Counted from the stretch's first letter, positions 26,210-36,884 are shown. The stretch: 64,000 nucleotides of DNA from UBA12170 sp964293475 (GCA_964293475.1 CAXYYJ010000026.1:10541-74540); one strand, 5' to 3'. A program made the numbers and translations. Notes: generated from the sequence alone by a model not told the origin.

Positions 26210-27490
26210 TTACCAAGAGAAGAGTGGGAACGAAGTCATTAGCTCGTTCACTTCTTTTCTCACTTTGTCTATCACAGCGGTATTTTCAATGTCAGAAATA
26301 ACCTGGTCAATCAAATCAACAATCACAGGCATATACTCTTCTTTGAGTCCGCGGGTGGTGATGGCAGGAGTTCCAACTCTCAAACCAGAGGTTTGGAAAG
26401 GCGAGCGGCTGTCGAAGGGCACCATATTTTTATTCACGGTAATGTCGGCCAAAACAAGGGTATTTTCAACCACTTTTCCGGTGATATTGGGGAATTTGCT
26501 TCTCAAATCGATGAGCATCAGGTGATTATCAGTTCCGCCAGAAATTACATGATATCCTCTGTCGATAAATGCCTTGGCCATGGCTTGTGCATTTTTCTGA
26601 ACCTGAAGCATATAATTCATGTAGTTATCGGTTAAAGCTTCGCCATAGGCCACAGCTTTGGCAGCAATGACATGCTCGAGCGGACCGCCCTGAATGCCAG
26701 GAAAAACAGCTGAATTGAGCAAAGCAGACATCATTTTTATCTCGCCTTTGGGGGTTGCATATCCCCAGGGATTTTCGAAATCTTCGCCCATAAGAATCAT
26801 TCCCCCACGTGGACCACGGAGAGTTTTATGGGTAGTTGTGGTGATGATATGACAATGTGGAACGGGATCGTTGAGCAATCCTTTGGCTATTAATCCGCTG
26901 GGATGCGAGATGTCGGCCATAAGAATGGCCCCAACCTCGTCGGCTATATCTCTCATTCGCTCGTAATCCCAATCACGACTATAAGCCGAAGCACCCGCAA
27001 TGATGAGCTTTGGCTTGGTTTCCATTGCTTTGGCTTCCATTTTGTCGTAATCTATCATTCCGGTTTCTTTTTCTACTTCGTAGGAAACGGCTTTATAAAG
27101 GATTCCGCTACTGTTCACCGGACTTCCGTGCGAAAGATGTCCGCCATGCGAAAGGTCTAAACCCATAAAAGTATCGCCGGGTTGCAAACAAGCAAGCATT
27201 ACCGCCATGTTGGCCTGAGCACCTGAGTGTGGCTGCACATTAACAAAATCGGCTGCAAATAGTTCTTTGGCACGGTCAATGGCCAGTTGCTCGGTTTGGT
27301 CAACCACTTCGCAACCTCCATAATATCTTTTTCCGGGGTAACCCTCGGCATACTTGTTGGTTAATACAGAGCCCATGGCTTGCATTACTTCGTCGCTAAC
27401 AAAATTCTCCGACGCAATGAGCTCAATACCATGAGTTTGACGTTGCCTTTCTTTGGCAATTAAATCGAAAATCTGTTTATCTCTAATCAT
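26210..27490 (-). CDS. glyA: Serine hydroxymethyltransferase
   Basis: The 426-residue PLP enzyme interconverts serine and glycine with tetrahydrofolate. It shows GIELIASENFVSDEVM near the start, YAEGYPGKRYYGGCE, and the PLP Lys in TTTTHKTLRGPRGGMIL. Length and motifs are those of a normal bacterial SHMT. It has its own terminator and a 168-base upstream gap. Confidence 0.97.
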   Translation of the reverse strand: MIRDKQIFDLIAKERQRQTHGIELIASENFVSDEVMQAMGSVLTNKYAEGYPGKRYYGGCEVVDQTEQLAIDRAKELFAADFVNVQPHSGAQANMAVMLACLQPGDTFMGLDLSHGGHLSHGSPVNSSGILYKAVSYEVEKETGMIDYDKMEAKAMETKPKLIIAGASAYSRDWDYERMRDIADEVGAILMADISHPSGLIAKGLLNDPVPHCHIITTTTHKTLRGPRGGMILMGEDFENPWGYATPKGEIKMMSALLNSAVFPGIQGGPLEHVIAAKAVAYGEALTDNYMNYMLQVQKNAQAMAKAFIDRGYHVISGGTDNHLMLIDLRSKFPNITGKVVENTLVLADITVNKNMVPFDSRSPFQTSGLRVGTPAITTRGLKEEYMPVIVDLIDQVISDIENTAVIDKVRKEVNELMTSFPLFSW

Positions 27491-27658
27491 TTTTATCTAA
27501 TTTTTTTATAACCTGCATTTGAATGATTCCAGGGGAAAAAGTTGCCCGATTACCCTTATGTTAATTTGGGTACAAAAGTATTCATTTGATTTTTTACTCC
27601 AATGCTTTTTCCCAACTAAATCTTGTTTATCAGTAATTTGCCTATTGTTTAATATCCA

Positions 27659-29677
27659 TTAGAAAACAAAGAAAACCCCACTCTTCTGGCTCATTTTTCC
27701 GTAAATACTTTCGTAATTCACCACATAAACATAGGCTCCCGCCATTACATATTCTCCCTGATATTTTCCATCCCAGCCCAGTGTAGGTTGGTTCGATTCG
27801 AAAATAACCATTCCCCACCGGTTGAGTACTTTAAAACTATAATTATTGATGGAAATTCCTGTGCTGATGGGTTTAAAGATGGATGAAACACCTCCCTGTG
27901 GTCTGAAAGCAGTGGGGACAAAAAGATTGGTGCTTTTGGCCAGAAAATTTGTATTCGACCGACAAGTATCCTGCTCTGTCATTCGATTGTTGAAATAGCC
28001 CACCGCCTCGACAAAATAGCCCAATTTGGCTGTGGTTGGAACAGCTCCACTGTACTTGTCAACATATCGTAATTCATCGTCGGGCAGAATCTCCCCAACG
28101 GGGAAAGGATAAATTAGGGTATCAATGACCCTGTAAACCTGATAACTCAGTATGGAATCCATAGTTTCGTAGGGTGTCCATTCTATTAAAGCTTCACCAT
28201 CGGCAAAGGATTCCACCTGATTGTAAATGGTAAAGGCAAGATTGCTGGGTTGCCCCATGTTCAAACAGCTATCGAAAGGATAGATTTTATAGTATTGGGG
28301 CGATTGATAGTATAAGCTTTTTATGTCGATAAAGGATTGAACTGTGTCGTTGTTACCCTGAATGGTATCGATGAATTGGAAAGAAAGATTGTCGCTGGAT
28401 CGTGAAATGGCATATTGTGGAATATAGCCAATGCTGTCAACCTGCCATTTAAGCTCCACTTCGCCATCGATTACACTGGCCTGCCGCAACCAGCAATACT
28501 CAGAAACCAAAGGTTTTTTACCCCTGATGGACTTGATACAGGATGTTGATCTGATGGTATTTCCATCGCCAAAAGCTTCTATATAAATATCGTACCTAAC
28601 ATCGCGCTCGTAGCCTGTAACCACCGCAAATGTTTCTGTTCCGCTCACCTGAGCCACAATTTCGAAAGGCTCGGATTGCTTGCGCTGATAAACCCTGATA
28701 CCTTCTACAGGTTCATTATACCAGCTCCAAACACTGTCCCAACTAATAATGCACTCGTCGTTGCAGATATCATAGCTGGGTTGATGCATGTTAACCGTGC
28801 GAATATGATAATCCTGATTCGAGAAATTGCTGCTGTTTCCACAAACATCCTGGGCGGTAATGGCAAAGGTAACCACTGTATCGCAGGCAATTTCTGAGTT
28901 TACGATGGTACTCAAATTATTGTACCCGTTGACTTCGATGGCGGGAAACTGGGTGCTTCCTCCATCTTCATTGATGAGCCAAATCTGATATTTCGAAATG
29001 TCGTCGCTTTCTGCCGATGGCAATAGCCAGCTGAGAATTATATTCCCGGTGGCGGTATCGATGGTGGCACTTCGTGGAATGATATTTTCGGGTTGGGTTA
29101 TGTCGGCATAAGTCCCGCCGCGCACATTACTAATACACTCGCAGTTTTCCATGGGAACCCTTATCTGATAATTCAAACTGGCCTGACAAGTGGGAAGAGT
29201 GTCGATATAACTTGTTTGATTTGTGAAAGCATGAATATCGAAAAAAGTGTTTGACTCGTTAACCCAGATTTGGTAATCATAGGCAACAGGCACTCCCACA
29301 TCGTTCCACGAAAGCGACACCAAACCATTATTTAAACTATTGACTGTGAGCAATATGGTTCTTATTTTTTGTGATGTTCCAGTGATCTGATTGTTGTCGT
29401 ACGATTCCAGGTAATAGGCGAAGCTTGTTGATGCAGCGTTTACCGTATTGTCGAGATAGGTTGTAATAGCACCGTTGGCAGTGGTGAAAATGAGCTGATA
29501 AACCCCATCGAGCTGGTCGGCCCGATAGATTTTATAATAATCGGTTCCCGAAGGGCCACTAAATCTGATACTTACGGCTCCATCGTAATCCCGAACGGTT
29601 AAACACTCCAGTTTTGTTGATTGTGCCATTAAGCCAGCAGACACAATAATTAAAGTGATTAAAAGAAACTGCCTCAT
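27659..29677 (-). CDS. Secreted fibronectin-III-like protein with CHU_C T9SS domain
   Basis: The 672-residue protein has a signal peptide (to about residue 18) and a series of roughly 90-100-residue beta-sandwich repeats with fibronectin III-like strands. The end, from about residue 585, is a gliding motility-associated C-terminal domain (CHU_C): FVPTAFRPQGGVSSIF, SFKVLNRWGMVIFES and GWDGKYQGEYVMAGAYVYVV. That domain targets the protein to the type IX secretion system. It is probably a surface or secreted adhesin-like protein. Confidence 0.88.
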   Translation of the reverse strand: MRQFLLITLIIVSAGLMAQSTKLECLTVRDYDGAVSIRFSGPSGTDYYKIYRADQLDGVYQLIFTTANGAITTYLDNTVNAASTSFAYYLESYDNNQITGTSQKIRTILLTVNSLNNGLVSLSWNDVGVPVAYDYQIWVNESNTFFDIHAFTNQTSYIDTLPTCQASLNYQIRVPMENCECISNVRGGTYADITQPENIIPRSATIDTATGNIILSWLLPSAESDDISKYQIWLINEDGGSTQFPAIEVNGYNNLSTIVNSEIACDTVVTFAITAQDVCGNSSNFSNQDYHIRTVNMHQPSYDICNDECIISWDSVWSWYNEPVEGIRVYQRKQSEPFEIVAQVSGTETFAVVTGYERDVRYDIYIEAFGDGNTIRSTSCIKSIRGKKPLVSEYCWLRQASVIDGEVELKWQVDSIGYIPQYAISRSSDNLSFQFIDTIQGNNDTVQSFIDIKSLYYQSPQYYKIYPFDSCLNMGQPSNLAFTIYNQVESFADGEALIEWTPYETMDSILSYQVYRVIDTLIYPFPVGEILPDDELRYVDKYSGAVPTTAKLGYFVEAVGYFNNRMTEQDTCRSNTNFLAKSTNLFVPTAFRPQGGVSSIFKPISTGISINNYSFKVLNRWGMVIFESNQPTLGWDGKYQGEYVMAGAYVYVVNYESIYGKMSQKSGVFFVF

Positions 29678-29785
29678 ATTTTTAAAGGGGTCTGTTTTTC
29701 GTTAAGCGTGTAAATATAAAACAAAATATCGAGCCAATTATTGTGAGAAAACAACTGAAATCATGACCAATATGGATCCCAATTC

Positions 29786-30226
29786 TTACTTTTTGGGATT
29801 GACTTTTTTCACTTCCACCATGGTTTTAGCTGTATCTTGCGACAAGGAATCGGATTTCTGACTGGAAATAAGTTCCTCGTTTTTGGCCTTGAGTTCACTG
29901 AGCCTGGTAATAACATCGGCATAAATCAGTTGCAACTCGTCAAGATTTTGCTTGTAGTAGAGTAAACTGTTCTCAAAATCGGCAGGAAGTACTTCATTGC
30001 TCACAAAAACTTTTTCGTAATAATAGAGCGTGGAGTCCTTGGTTTTATGGCCTGCCTTCCGCAACTCGTCAATATGGGCTTCAACAATCTGCATTTCGGC
30101 CATAAGATTCACCATCTTGTCGCGGGGAATGATTTTTCCCTGATTTTGGATATTTTTCTCAGGGCCGCCATTGCACGAAATCATAAAAGCCAGAGCAGTA
30201 ATGATAAGAAAACTAATCCACTTCAT
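29786..30226 (-). CDS. DUF4296 lipoprotein
   Basis: The 146-residue protein has a lipobox (AFMISC, Cys near residue 19) followed by the DUF4296 pattern IPRDKMVNLMAEMQIVEAHI and YYEKVFVSNEVLPADFENSLLYY, then a helical tail. DUF4296 proteins are widespread in Bacteroidota and uncharacterised. It lies downstream of recQ. Confidence 0.88.
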   Translation of the reverse strand: MKWISFLIITALAFMISCNGGPEKNIQNQGKIIPRDKMVNLMAEMQIVEAHIDELRKAGHKTKDSTLYYYEKVFVSNEVLPADFENSLLYYKQNLDELQLIYADVITRLSELKAKNEELISSQKSDSLSQDTAKTMVEVKKVNPKK

Positions 30227-30274
30227 GGGCTAAAAATCTTTAGAAAGGGGGTTTACCTGTGTCATATGGAGCTG

Positions 30275-32479
30275 CTAATTCCCCACATCCGACAGAAACT
30301 TAATACGCATCAGGCGGATTTCCATTTCGTTAAATTCCTCTTCGCCCAACTCTTCCAATGCTTCTTCCACACTGTCCGATTCGGCTTCCTGAAAATAATC
30401 GAGAATTTCTTCCTGATGATACTCGTCAACCATTTCGTCGATATAATAGGTTAAATCGAGCTTGGTGCCTGAAAGAACAATACGTTCAATCTCGGTTACC
30501 ATTTCCGTAACATCCATCTGCTTGGCTTTTGCAATATCTTCGAGCGACAGTTTTCTGTCAATACTTCTGATAATATATACCTTGAGCCCCGATTTATTCA
30601 CCACCGATTTCACCACCATATCCATGGGGCGGGTAATGTCGTTTTCTTTCACATAGCGGGCAATGAGCTGAATGAAAGGCTCGCCATATTTGGCTGCTTT
30701 TCCCGCTCCAACCCCCGATATATTGGTCAACTCTTCGAGTGTGATGGGGTATTGAATGGTCATATCCTGAAGCGAAGGATCCTGAAAGATAACAAAAGGC
30801 GGAAGATTTTCTTTTTTCGAAATTTTCCGGCGAAGGTCTTTCAGCATATTGAACAGCGTGGCATCGAGAGCACCCGATTTGGCGTTGGCACCAATGGCAA
30901 TAGCTTCTTCGTCCATTTCTTCGTAGTCGTGGTCGCGGGTAATTTTAAAGCTGTATGGATTTTCAAGAAAATCGTAGCCTCTGGGAGTAACCTTGAGCAA
31001 GCCATAGTTCTCTATATCTTTGGTTATCAGGTTATGAATGAGAATCTGGCGCAAAACAGCATTCCAGTGTTTGGCGTCTTTGTCCGATCCAATTCCAAAA
31101 TTCTCCAATTTATCGTGTTTGGCAGCTTTGATGTCGGCATTTTTATCGCCAATCAAAAACTTCACCATATACTCGCGTTTGAAGAGCTGTTTTACCGAAA
31201 TAATGGCATCGATGGCATTTACCACGTCTTCCTGTCCTTCGAATTGCTCTTTGGGGTTAAGGCAGTTATCGCAAGCCCCGCAGTTATCCTGAGTATACTC
31301 TTCGCCAAAATAGTGTAAGAGCTGGCGATGGCGGCAAACCGAAGATTCGGCATAGGAAACAGTTTCCTGCAATAGTTGCTTGGCTATTTCCTGTTCGGCC
31401 ACAGGCTTGTTTTTCATAAATTTTTCCAGCTTCTCTATATCCTCGTAGCTGTAGAAAACAATACAATTTCCTTCTCCATCATCACGACCTGCACGGCCTG
31501 TTTCCTGATAGTATCCTTCAATGCTTTTTGGAATATCGTGGTGCAGCACATAGCGAATATCCGGCTTATCGATTCCCATACCAAAGGCAATGGTAGCCAC
31601 AATAACATCGGCTTCTTCCATGAGGAACATATCCTGATTGCGTCGGCGTGTATTGGCATCGAGACCTGCATGGTATGGCAGTGCTTTTATGCCGTTCACC
31701 TGAAGTGTTTCGGCTATTTCTTCCACTTTTTTGCGGCTCAGACAGTAAACAATCCCCGATTTTCCGGGTTGTCCCTTAATATATCTGATGATATCTTTAT
31801 TTACATCCTTAGTTTTTGGCCTCACTTCGTAATACAAATTTGGCCTGTCGAACGACGATTTAAAAATATCAGCATCTTCGATATTCAGGTTTCTGAGAAT
31901 ATCCTGCTCCACTTTGGGGGTAGCAGTTGCTGTGAGCGCAATAATGGGCACATTGTGACCTATGGATTGAATGATAGGTCTCAGCCGTCGATATTCGGGT
32001 CTGAAATCGTGACCCCATTCCGAAATACAGTGAGCCTCGTCAATGGCATAAAACGATATTTTAATATTCTTAAGAAACTCCGCATTCTCTTCTTTGGTAA
32101 GCGACTCGGGAGCCACATACAAAAGCTTGGTTTTTCCGCTCAACAAATCATCTTTTACCTCGGTGATTTCGCTTTTCGACAAGCTGGAATTCAAAACATG
32201 GGCAATGCCCTTGTCAGCACCATAATTACGAATCATATCCACCTGATTTTTCATCAGGGCGATGAGTGGAGAAACTATAATAGCCGTGCCCTCGTTAATG
32301 AGAGCCGGTAACTGATAGCACATGGATTTGCCGCCACCAGTGGGCATAATCACAAAAGTATTGTGACCTGCCAAAACGCTTTCTATGATTTCCTCCTGAT
32401 TACCTTTAAAGCTGGTAAACCCAAAAATCTTTTTTAGGAGTATTCTTAATGATGTATTTTCTTGTGTTTCGATCATCAT
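30275..32479 (-). CDS. recQ: ATP-dependent DNA helicase RecQ
   Basis: The 734-residue 3'-5' helicase has Walker A in MPTGGGKSMCYQLPA (around residue 44), the DEAH box in AIDEAHCISEWGHDFRP, the RQC zinc cluster in VCRHRQLLHYFGEEY and CGACDNC, a winged helix and an HRDC domain (about 530-610, ISGVGAGKAAKYGEPF). The last 120 residues extend past HRDC and end in an acidic segment (EEALEELGEEEFNEMEIRL). The start could be at either of two adjacent ATG codons. Confidence 0.96.
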   Translation of the reverse strand: MMIETQENTSLRILLKKIFGFTSFKGNQEEIIESVLAGHNTFVIMPTGGGKSMCYQLPALINEGTAIIVSPLIALMKNQVDMIRNYGADKGIAHVLNSSLSKSEITEVKDDLLSGKTKLLYVAPESLTKEENAEFLKNIKISFYAIDEAHCISEWGHDFRPEYRRLRPIIQSIGHNVPIIALTATATPKVEQDILRNLNIEDADIFKSSFDRPNLYYEVRPKTKDVNKDIIRYIKGQPGKSGIVYCLSRKKVEEIAETLQVNGIKALPYHAGLDANTRRRNQDMFLMEEADVIVATIAFGMGIDKPDIRYVLHHDIPKSIEGYYQETGRAGRDDGEGNCIVFYSYEDIEKLEKFMKNKPVAEQEIAKQLLQETVSYAESSVCRHRQLLHYFGEEYTQDNCGACDNCLNPKEQFEGQEDVVNAIDAIISVKQLFKREYMVKFLIGDKNADIKAAKHDKLENFGIGSDKDAKHWNAVLRQILIHNLITKDIENYGLLKVTPRGYDFLENPYSFKITRDHDYEEMDEEAIAIGANAKSGALDATLFNMLKDLRRKISKKENLPPFVIFQDPSLQDMTIQYPITLEELTNISGVGAGKAAKYGEPFIQLIARYVKENDITRPMDMVVKSVVNKSGLKVYIIRSIDRKLSLEDIAKAKQMDVTEMVTEIERIVLSGTKLDLTYYIDEMVDEYHQEEILDYFQEAESDSVEEALEELGEEEFNEMEIRLMRIKFLSDVGN

Positions 32480-33109
32480 AAACTTTATTCTATCCTTCTC
32501 TACAATACAACTTCAACGAAAAAGGCCTTCAAAAGACCAAATTTCACTCTAAACAAATTTAGATAAAAAATTTTTTAAAAGCAATGTATCTTTTAAACTT
32601 GAAATGCCCCCATTTTTTTAAAAGGAGTGCGAAAGTAATCATTATTTTTAAATCACAAGTAAGTGAATTTACTGAAATTAAACATTATGCATTTCTTTTA
32701 TGATTTATTCACAATTAGCCAATTTAGCTTGAAAATGGCAAAAAGTACCCTATAAATTCAAAGTCCTGCAAATATTTTCCATTGCTTTTCCATGAACTTC
32801 CGATTGAAAAATATGGCATTTCTGCGGGTTATAATTGGGGCTAAACAAAACTTTTGAAGGGCTGTATTCTTAAAAAAAATACCAATTCCACAAATCGTTT
32901 CACCGTAAACGGGGTTTAAAATTCATTATTTATTTGTTATTGTGCTGAAAAGAAGGAATCATAAATATTTGTAAATTTGAGCATCATTTCGCCAAAGAAA
33001 AACCAGCGTTGAATTAATAATTTCAACCAACGACATTAAAATTGCTAACGAATAGTTTTCGGCTTCATTTCAGCAAGCCCTGAATCGGTAAAAAAATAAA
33101 ATTAATACC
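32480..33109. other. 630-base AT-rich gap between recQ and the C1 protease gene
   Basis: No reading frame or RNA gene was recognised. The gap holds the divergent control regions. A TAAATTTG box on the plus strand at 32972-32979 could start a leader of about 130 bases before the protease gene, but no clear -33 element is placed correctly. Confidence 0.5.
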
Positions 33110-34819
33110 ATGAAAAAAATCAGTTTTCCAAAACAGACCAACTCGTCCAACCAAAGCATTGGAATGGGAATCATTCAACCAATTGAATTCAATTTTGCCC
33201 AAATAAAAGGGATTGCAATTCTGATAATGATCTTGTCTTTCACTCAGGCTACCCTGGCTCAGCTTCCCGAAACCTTCGATTTGCGCAATGTGGATGGGGT
33301 GAATTATGTTACCAGCGTAAAAAGCCAAAATGGAGGAACATGCTGGACCCACGGCAGTATGGCTTCCATGGAAGGAAACCTGCTCATGAATGGCAACTGG
33401 GAAGCTCAGGGCGAATCGGGCGAACCCAATCTGGCCGAATATCATCTCGACTGGTGGAATGGCTATAACCAGTATTTTAATCAGGATTTGGAAGAACCCT
33501 ATAACAATGGTCAGGGGCTGGAAGTTCATATGGGTGGCGATTATCGTGTAACCACTGCCTACATGTCGCGGCTCGAAGGCGCGGTGCGTGATATGGACGG
33601 ACAAAGTTATAACAGCCCGCCAATTCATTTTTCCCCCGATTTTCATATTTATTACCCCAAAAGAGTGGAATGGTATAATGCCGGACAAGACTTATCGAAT
33701 ATAGACCTTATTAAGGAAAAGGTAATGGAACAAGGAGTTATGGCAACATGCATGTGTTACTCCAATAGCTTTATCAGCGGAACCAACCATTATCAGCCAC
33801 CTTCTGACAATCAGGAACCCAACCACTCTGTTTCAATTATTGGATGGGACGATAACCATGTAACTCAGGCACCGGAGCCGGGTGCCTGGCTGGTAAAAAA
33901 CAGCTGGGGAACAGGCTGGGGCAATGCCGGATATTTCTGGATTTCGTATTTCGACAAACATGCCTGCAAAAACCCCGAAATGGGTGCCATTTCATTTATC
34001 GATGTGGATTTATTGGACTTCGATACCGCCTATTACCACGATTATCATGGCTGGCGCGATACGCTAACAACTGCAAGCGAAGCCTTTAATGCCTTCACAG
34101 CTCATGTGGACGAAGATATTGTAGCTGTTAGTTTTTTTACCGCAGAAAACAACGTGGATTTTGTGGTGAAAATTTTTGGGGAATTTACTGATGATCAATT
34201 GAATAACGAGTTGTTGAGCGATACAGGTTTTATCGAGTTTTCAGGACTTCACACCATCAATCTTTCCGAAACAGTTTCCTTCTTCGAAGGCCAGCAATTC
34301 TATGTATATTTGCATCTTAGCGCAGGAGGGCATCCCTACGACAGAACATCAGATGTGCCTGTTTTGCTGGGAGCATCGTCCAGAGCCATTGTTCCAAGTA
34401 CAGCCTCTGAGCAGCAAAGTTACTATAAGGAAAACGACCAATGGCTCGATTTCTATAACTTCAACGACCCCAGCGGATTCCAGAACACAGGAAATTTCTG
34501 TATCAAAGCTTTGGCCAATCACAACCCCACTTTGGGATTCGAGTCTCCAACCCTGAAAGCCGGTGGATTCAATAAAGTTATGCCTTGCCCTGTTATTGAT
34601 TTCGGTCAAATTGATTATCAGATTTCTGAAGCCGGACAAGTAACTATTGCTGTTTATTCCGCTCAAGGTCAGCTGATTCAAACCATCAACGAGGGTAACC
34701 AATCTCAGGGCTCACATCAGATTCAGTGGAATAGCCAACACTTGCCTGCGGGCGTTTATATGCTCATACTTTCAGTTAACGGACAACCTGTTGATCAGAT
34801 AAAAGTGGTGAAAATGTAA
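33110..34819 (+). CDS. C1 (papain-like) protease with T9SS sorting domain
   Basis: The 569-residue protein has an unusually long N-terminal segment before its signal helix (GIAILIMILSFTQATLAQ, near residues 35-51). The papain core follows: the Cys nucleophile in NGGTCWTHGSMASME, the His in NHSVSIIGWDDN and the Asn in LVKNSWGTGWGNAGYFWI. A lectin-like beta domain (about residues 305-450) and a type A T9SS domain (about 495-569, VTIAVYSAQGQLIQTINEG and LPAGVYMLIL) complete it. It is exported through the T9SS to the surface or medium. There is no prodomain between signal and core, so activation is probably not classical. Confidence 0.9.
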   Translation: MKKISFPKQTNSSNQSIGMGIIQPIEFNFAQIKGIAILIMILSFTQATLAQLPETFDLRNVDGVNYVTSVKSQNGGTCWTHGSMASMEGNLLMNGNWEAQGESGEPNLAEYHLDWWNGYNQYFNQDLEEPYNNGQGLEVHMGGDYRVTTAYMSRLEGAVRDMDGQSYNSPPIHFSPDFHIYYPKRVEWYNAGQDLSNIDLIKEKVMEQGVMATCMCYSNSFISGTNHYQPPSDNQEPNHSVSIIGWDDNHVTQAPEPGAWLVKNSWGTGWGNAGYFWISYFDKHACKNPEMGAISFIDVDLLDFDTAYYHDYHGWRDTLTTASEAFNAFTAHVDEDIVAVSFFTAENNVDFVVKIFGEFTDDQLNNELLSDTGFIEFSGLHTINLSETVSFFEGQQFYVYLHLSAGGHPYDRTSDVPVLLGASSRAIVPSTASEQQSYYKENDQWLDFYNFNDPSGFQNTGNFCIKALANHNPTLGFESPTLKAGGFNKVMPCPVIDFGQIDYQISEAGQVTIAVYSAQGQLIQTINEGNQSQGSHQIQWNSQHLPAGVYMLILSVNGQPVDQIKVVKM

Positions 34820-35124
34820 ACATAATCGTTTTAGATACGCCTTTTTTATTTTTGTAAAGAAGCCATTTTATAATCTTGGCGCAGCATAAAATGCCAAATT
34901 GATTGATGCTTTTTACGCTAATATTTTGCCCAAAGCTATTTGCTTTTCAGGATATTGTTTACTTCCATGGCAATTTTTAAATAATTGTAAATCAGCGCAA
35001 TATTGCGACTACTGGAAAGTTAAAATTATTTTTTACTAAAAAAATAATAGTAAGTGATTGTTATATGATAAAAAATCAGAAATTTGAAACACTAATAAAC
35101 AGATTTATCTATTAAAACATTTTT
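34820..35124. other. 305-base gap, AT-rich
   Basis: No gene was found. It contains one perfect 12-bp palindrome, CGCAATATTGCG, at 34996-35007, and AT-rich leader sequence for the next gene. No convincing terminator for the protease gene was seen. Confidence 0.45.
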
Positions 35125-35775
35125 ATGCAAGCAAAAATTTCCATCATCCTTGCTGTTTTCGGTTTGCTTTTTAGCCAGATGTCTCAATCGCAGGAAATAG
35201 CAGTCACAACACGTGGCGACAGTGTAGTTCTGTATTCAAATGGCTACTGGGACTATTATTACAACTACATTAACGGCGAGGGAACCTCCGAAGAAATCCG
35301 AATGAACAGTGAGCCATATGAGAAACCAGCTAATTCAACCATAAAAATTAATGGCATGAACGATGCCTACCGAATTTGGTATAACGATAAGGCATGGCGC
35401 CGAATTCCGCCCGCCGAATTAAATCCGGAAGCCGATATCGCACTAAAACTTAAGGATGGTGATGTTTATGGCATGGTGATTTATGAACAGCTTGAAATTC
35501 CGATGGAAAACCTTGTTGATATTGCTTTGGAAAATGGTAAAAACGCCGCCCCCGATATCAGACTTGTCGATAGAGAATACCGTATTGTCAATAACGACAC
35601 TTTGGTTATGATGCGAATGGATGGCACAACCCAAGGCATGAAAATCTCTTACTATTCCTACTATTTTTCCAACGAAAATGGCTCAATTCAATTTCATACT
35701 TTTACAGGACAGAACATGATAGATAAATATTTAAAAGAAATTGAAGACTTGTTAAACGGTTTTTTTGTCCAGTAA
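35125..35775 (+). CDS. Secreted protein, unknown function
   Basis: A 216-residue protein with a signal peptide ending at QSQ (about residue 22). It has aromatic-rich stretches (GYWDYYYNYIN near residue 39 and SYYSYYFSNENGS near residue 185) and no recognised domain. It stands alone with an AT-rich upstream region. Confidence 0.7.
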   Translation: MQAKISIILAVFGLLFSQMSQSQEIAVTTRGDSVVLYSNGYWDYYYNYINGEGTSEEIRMNSEPYEKPANSTIKINGMNDAYRIWYNDKAWRRIPPAELNPEADIALKLKDGDVYGMVIYEQLEIPMENLVDIALENGKNAAPDIRLVDREYRIVNNDTLVMMRMDGTTQGMKISYYSYYFSNENGSIQFHTFTGQNMIDKYLKEIEDLLNGFFVQ

Positions 35776-35884
35776 AACAAGTTTTAAACTAAAATTGATT
35801 TTGATATTGCTCTAAAAATCAACAGTGGCCTTCAATTTAAATATTTTATAATCAATATATTATATATCATAAAACGAAGAACCG

Positions 35885-36280
35885 ATGAATATTAAAATCT
35901 TCAATCTGGCTCTTATATTATCCGGATTTATTGGCTATCTGGAATGGGGAGACCATCAAAGTTTGTTTCTTATTCAGGGTGAATGGGAAATTCTTCAGAA
36001 AATAATCTCCGACCCTCTGTCAGCTGCCCACCCCTTTGTGGTCTTACCGTTGGTTGGACAATTTTTACTATTGATTACACTTTTTCAGAAAAAACCTTCC
36101 CGCTGGCTCACCTGGTCAGGAATGGCCGGTGTTGGCATTCTGCTTTTTTTCATGTTCATAATTGGCATTATTGGACTGAATATAAAAATTGCAGCTTCAA
36201 CCTTACCATTTCTCATTGTGGCTTTCTTCACTATCCGCCAATTGCGAATTGAAAAATTAGTGCAAAAATCTAAACTATAA
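35885..36280 (+). CDS. Small four-helix membrane protein, unknown
   Basis: The 131-residue protein has about four hydrophobic helices (near residues 5-20, 50-66, 75-100 and 102-120) and short polar loops. No family is recognised. The following gene is also a small membrane protein, but 61 bases separate them. Confidence 0.7.
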   Translation: MNIKIFNLALILSGFIGYLEWGDHQSLFLIQGEWEILQKIISDPLSAAHPFVVLPLVGQFLLLITLFQKKPSRWLTWSGMAGVGILLFFMFIIGIIGLNIKIAASTLPFLIVAFFTIRQLRIEKLVQKSKL

Positions 36281-36341
36281 ATTTCGCCCCCCCATAGTTA
36301 CTAATTGGTATTTTTTCATACCTTAGTAAAAAACTAAGTAT

Positions 36342-36821
36342 ATGATAGTAAAAATATTAGACATCCTACGAATCGTATTGGTGGGAGTCGCATTCTACGT
36401 GGGCTATCAGATTGGCTTCGATGACAATACCTACGATGCCAAAGGTCAACTCCATGTCATGATACCTATTGTTATTGTTGCAGTGGCAGGTTTTTCGGGA
36501 ATCGAAGGTTTGCTGTTCGGTAAACAAGCCGCCCTTGCAAAAGGCTATGAAGTTGGAAGCAACTATCAAAAACAATCGGCAATTGCCTTGCTCTCCTATG
36601 CGTTTATGGCCATCTGGGTATTTTTTGCCCAATGGGGAATCATGGCTGAGCTCACCATCTTGTTCACCTTCCTGTTTTTCTTTTTCTTCAGCGCGGTGAA
36701 TCATACCTTCGATGCCATTAAAAACAAAAACTACAAATGGCAAAATATCAATCGGCCTTTTATTCTGCTATTGCTCATAGCGGGATTTATTTATCCGGTT
36801 TATATGGTCTTCGCCCGATAA
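36342..36821 (+). CDS. Small membrane protein, unknown
   Basis: The 159-residue protein has about four to five hydrophobic helices and no polar domain. A CTTAGT-AAAAA-ACTAAG inverted repeat (36322-36338) ends three bases before the ATG and could affect translation or be an operator. No family is recognised. Confidence 0.7.
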   Translation: MIVKILDILRIVLVGVAFYVGYQIGFDDNTYDAKGQLHVMIPIVIVAVAGFSGIEGLLFGKQAALAKGYEVGSNYQKQSAIALLSYAFMAIWVFFAQWGIMAELTILFTFLFFFFFSAVNHTFDAIKNKNYKWQNINRPFILLLLIAGFIYPVYMVFAR

Positions 36822-36884
36822 TCCTATTTTTCCGCTTCTTAATTTTTAACAACAATTTGGTATTCCAGTCGCTCAATTATTGAA

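Noticed and set aside
31376..32311. 311-codon frame on the plus strand opposite recQ
   Set aside because: It mirrors the RecQ helicase domain, and its translation has no domain and an unnatural His/Phe/Ile bias.
36322..36338. CTTAGT-AAAAA-ACTAAG as a fourth BlaI operator
   Set aside because: The half-sites have the opposite order and a 5-base spacer, so it does not match the AACTAA-N4-TTAGTT pattern.
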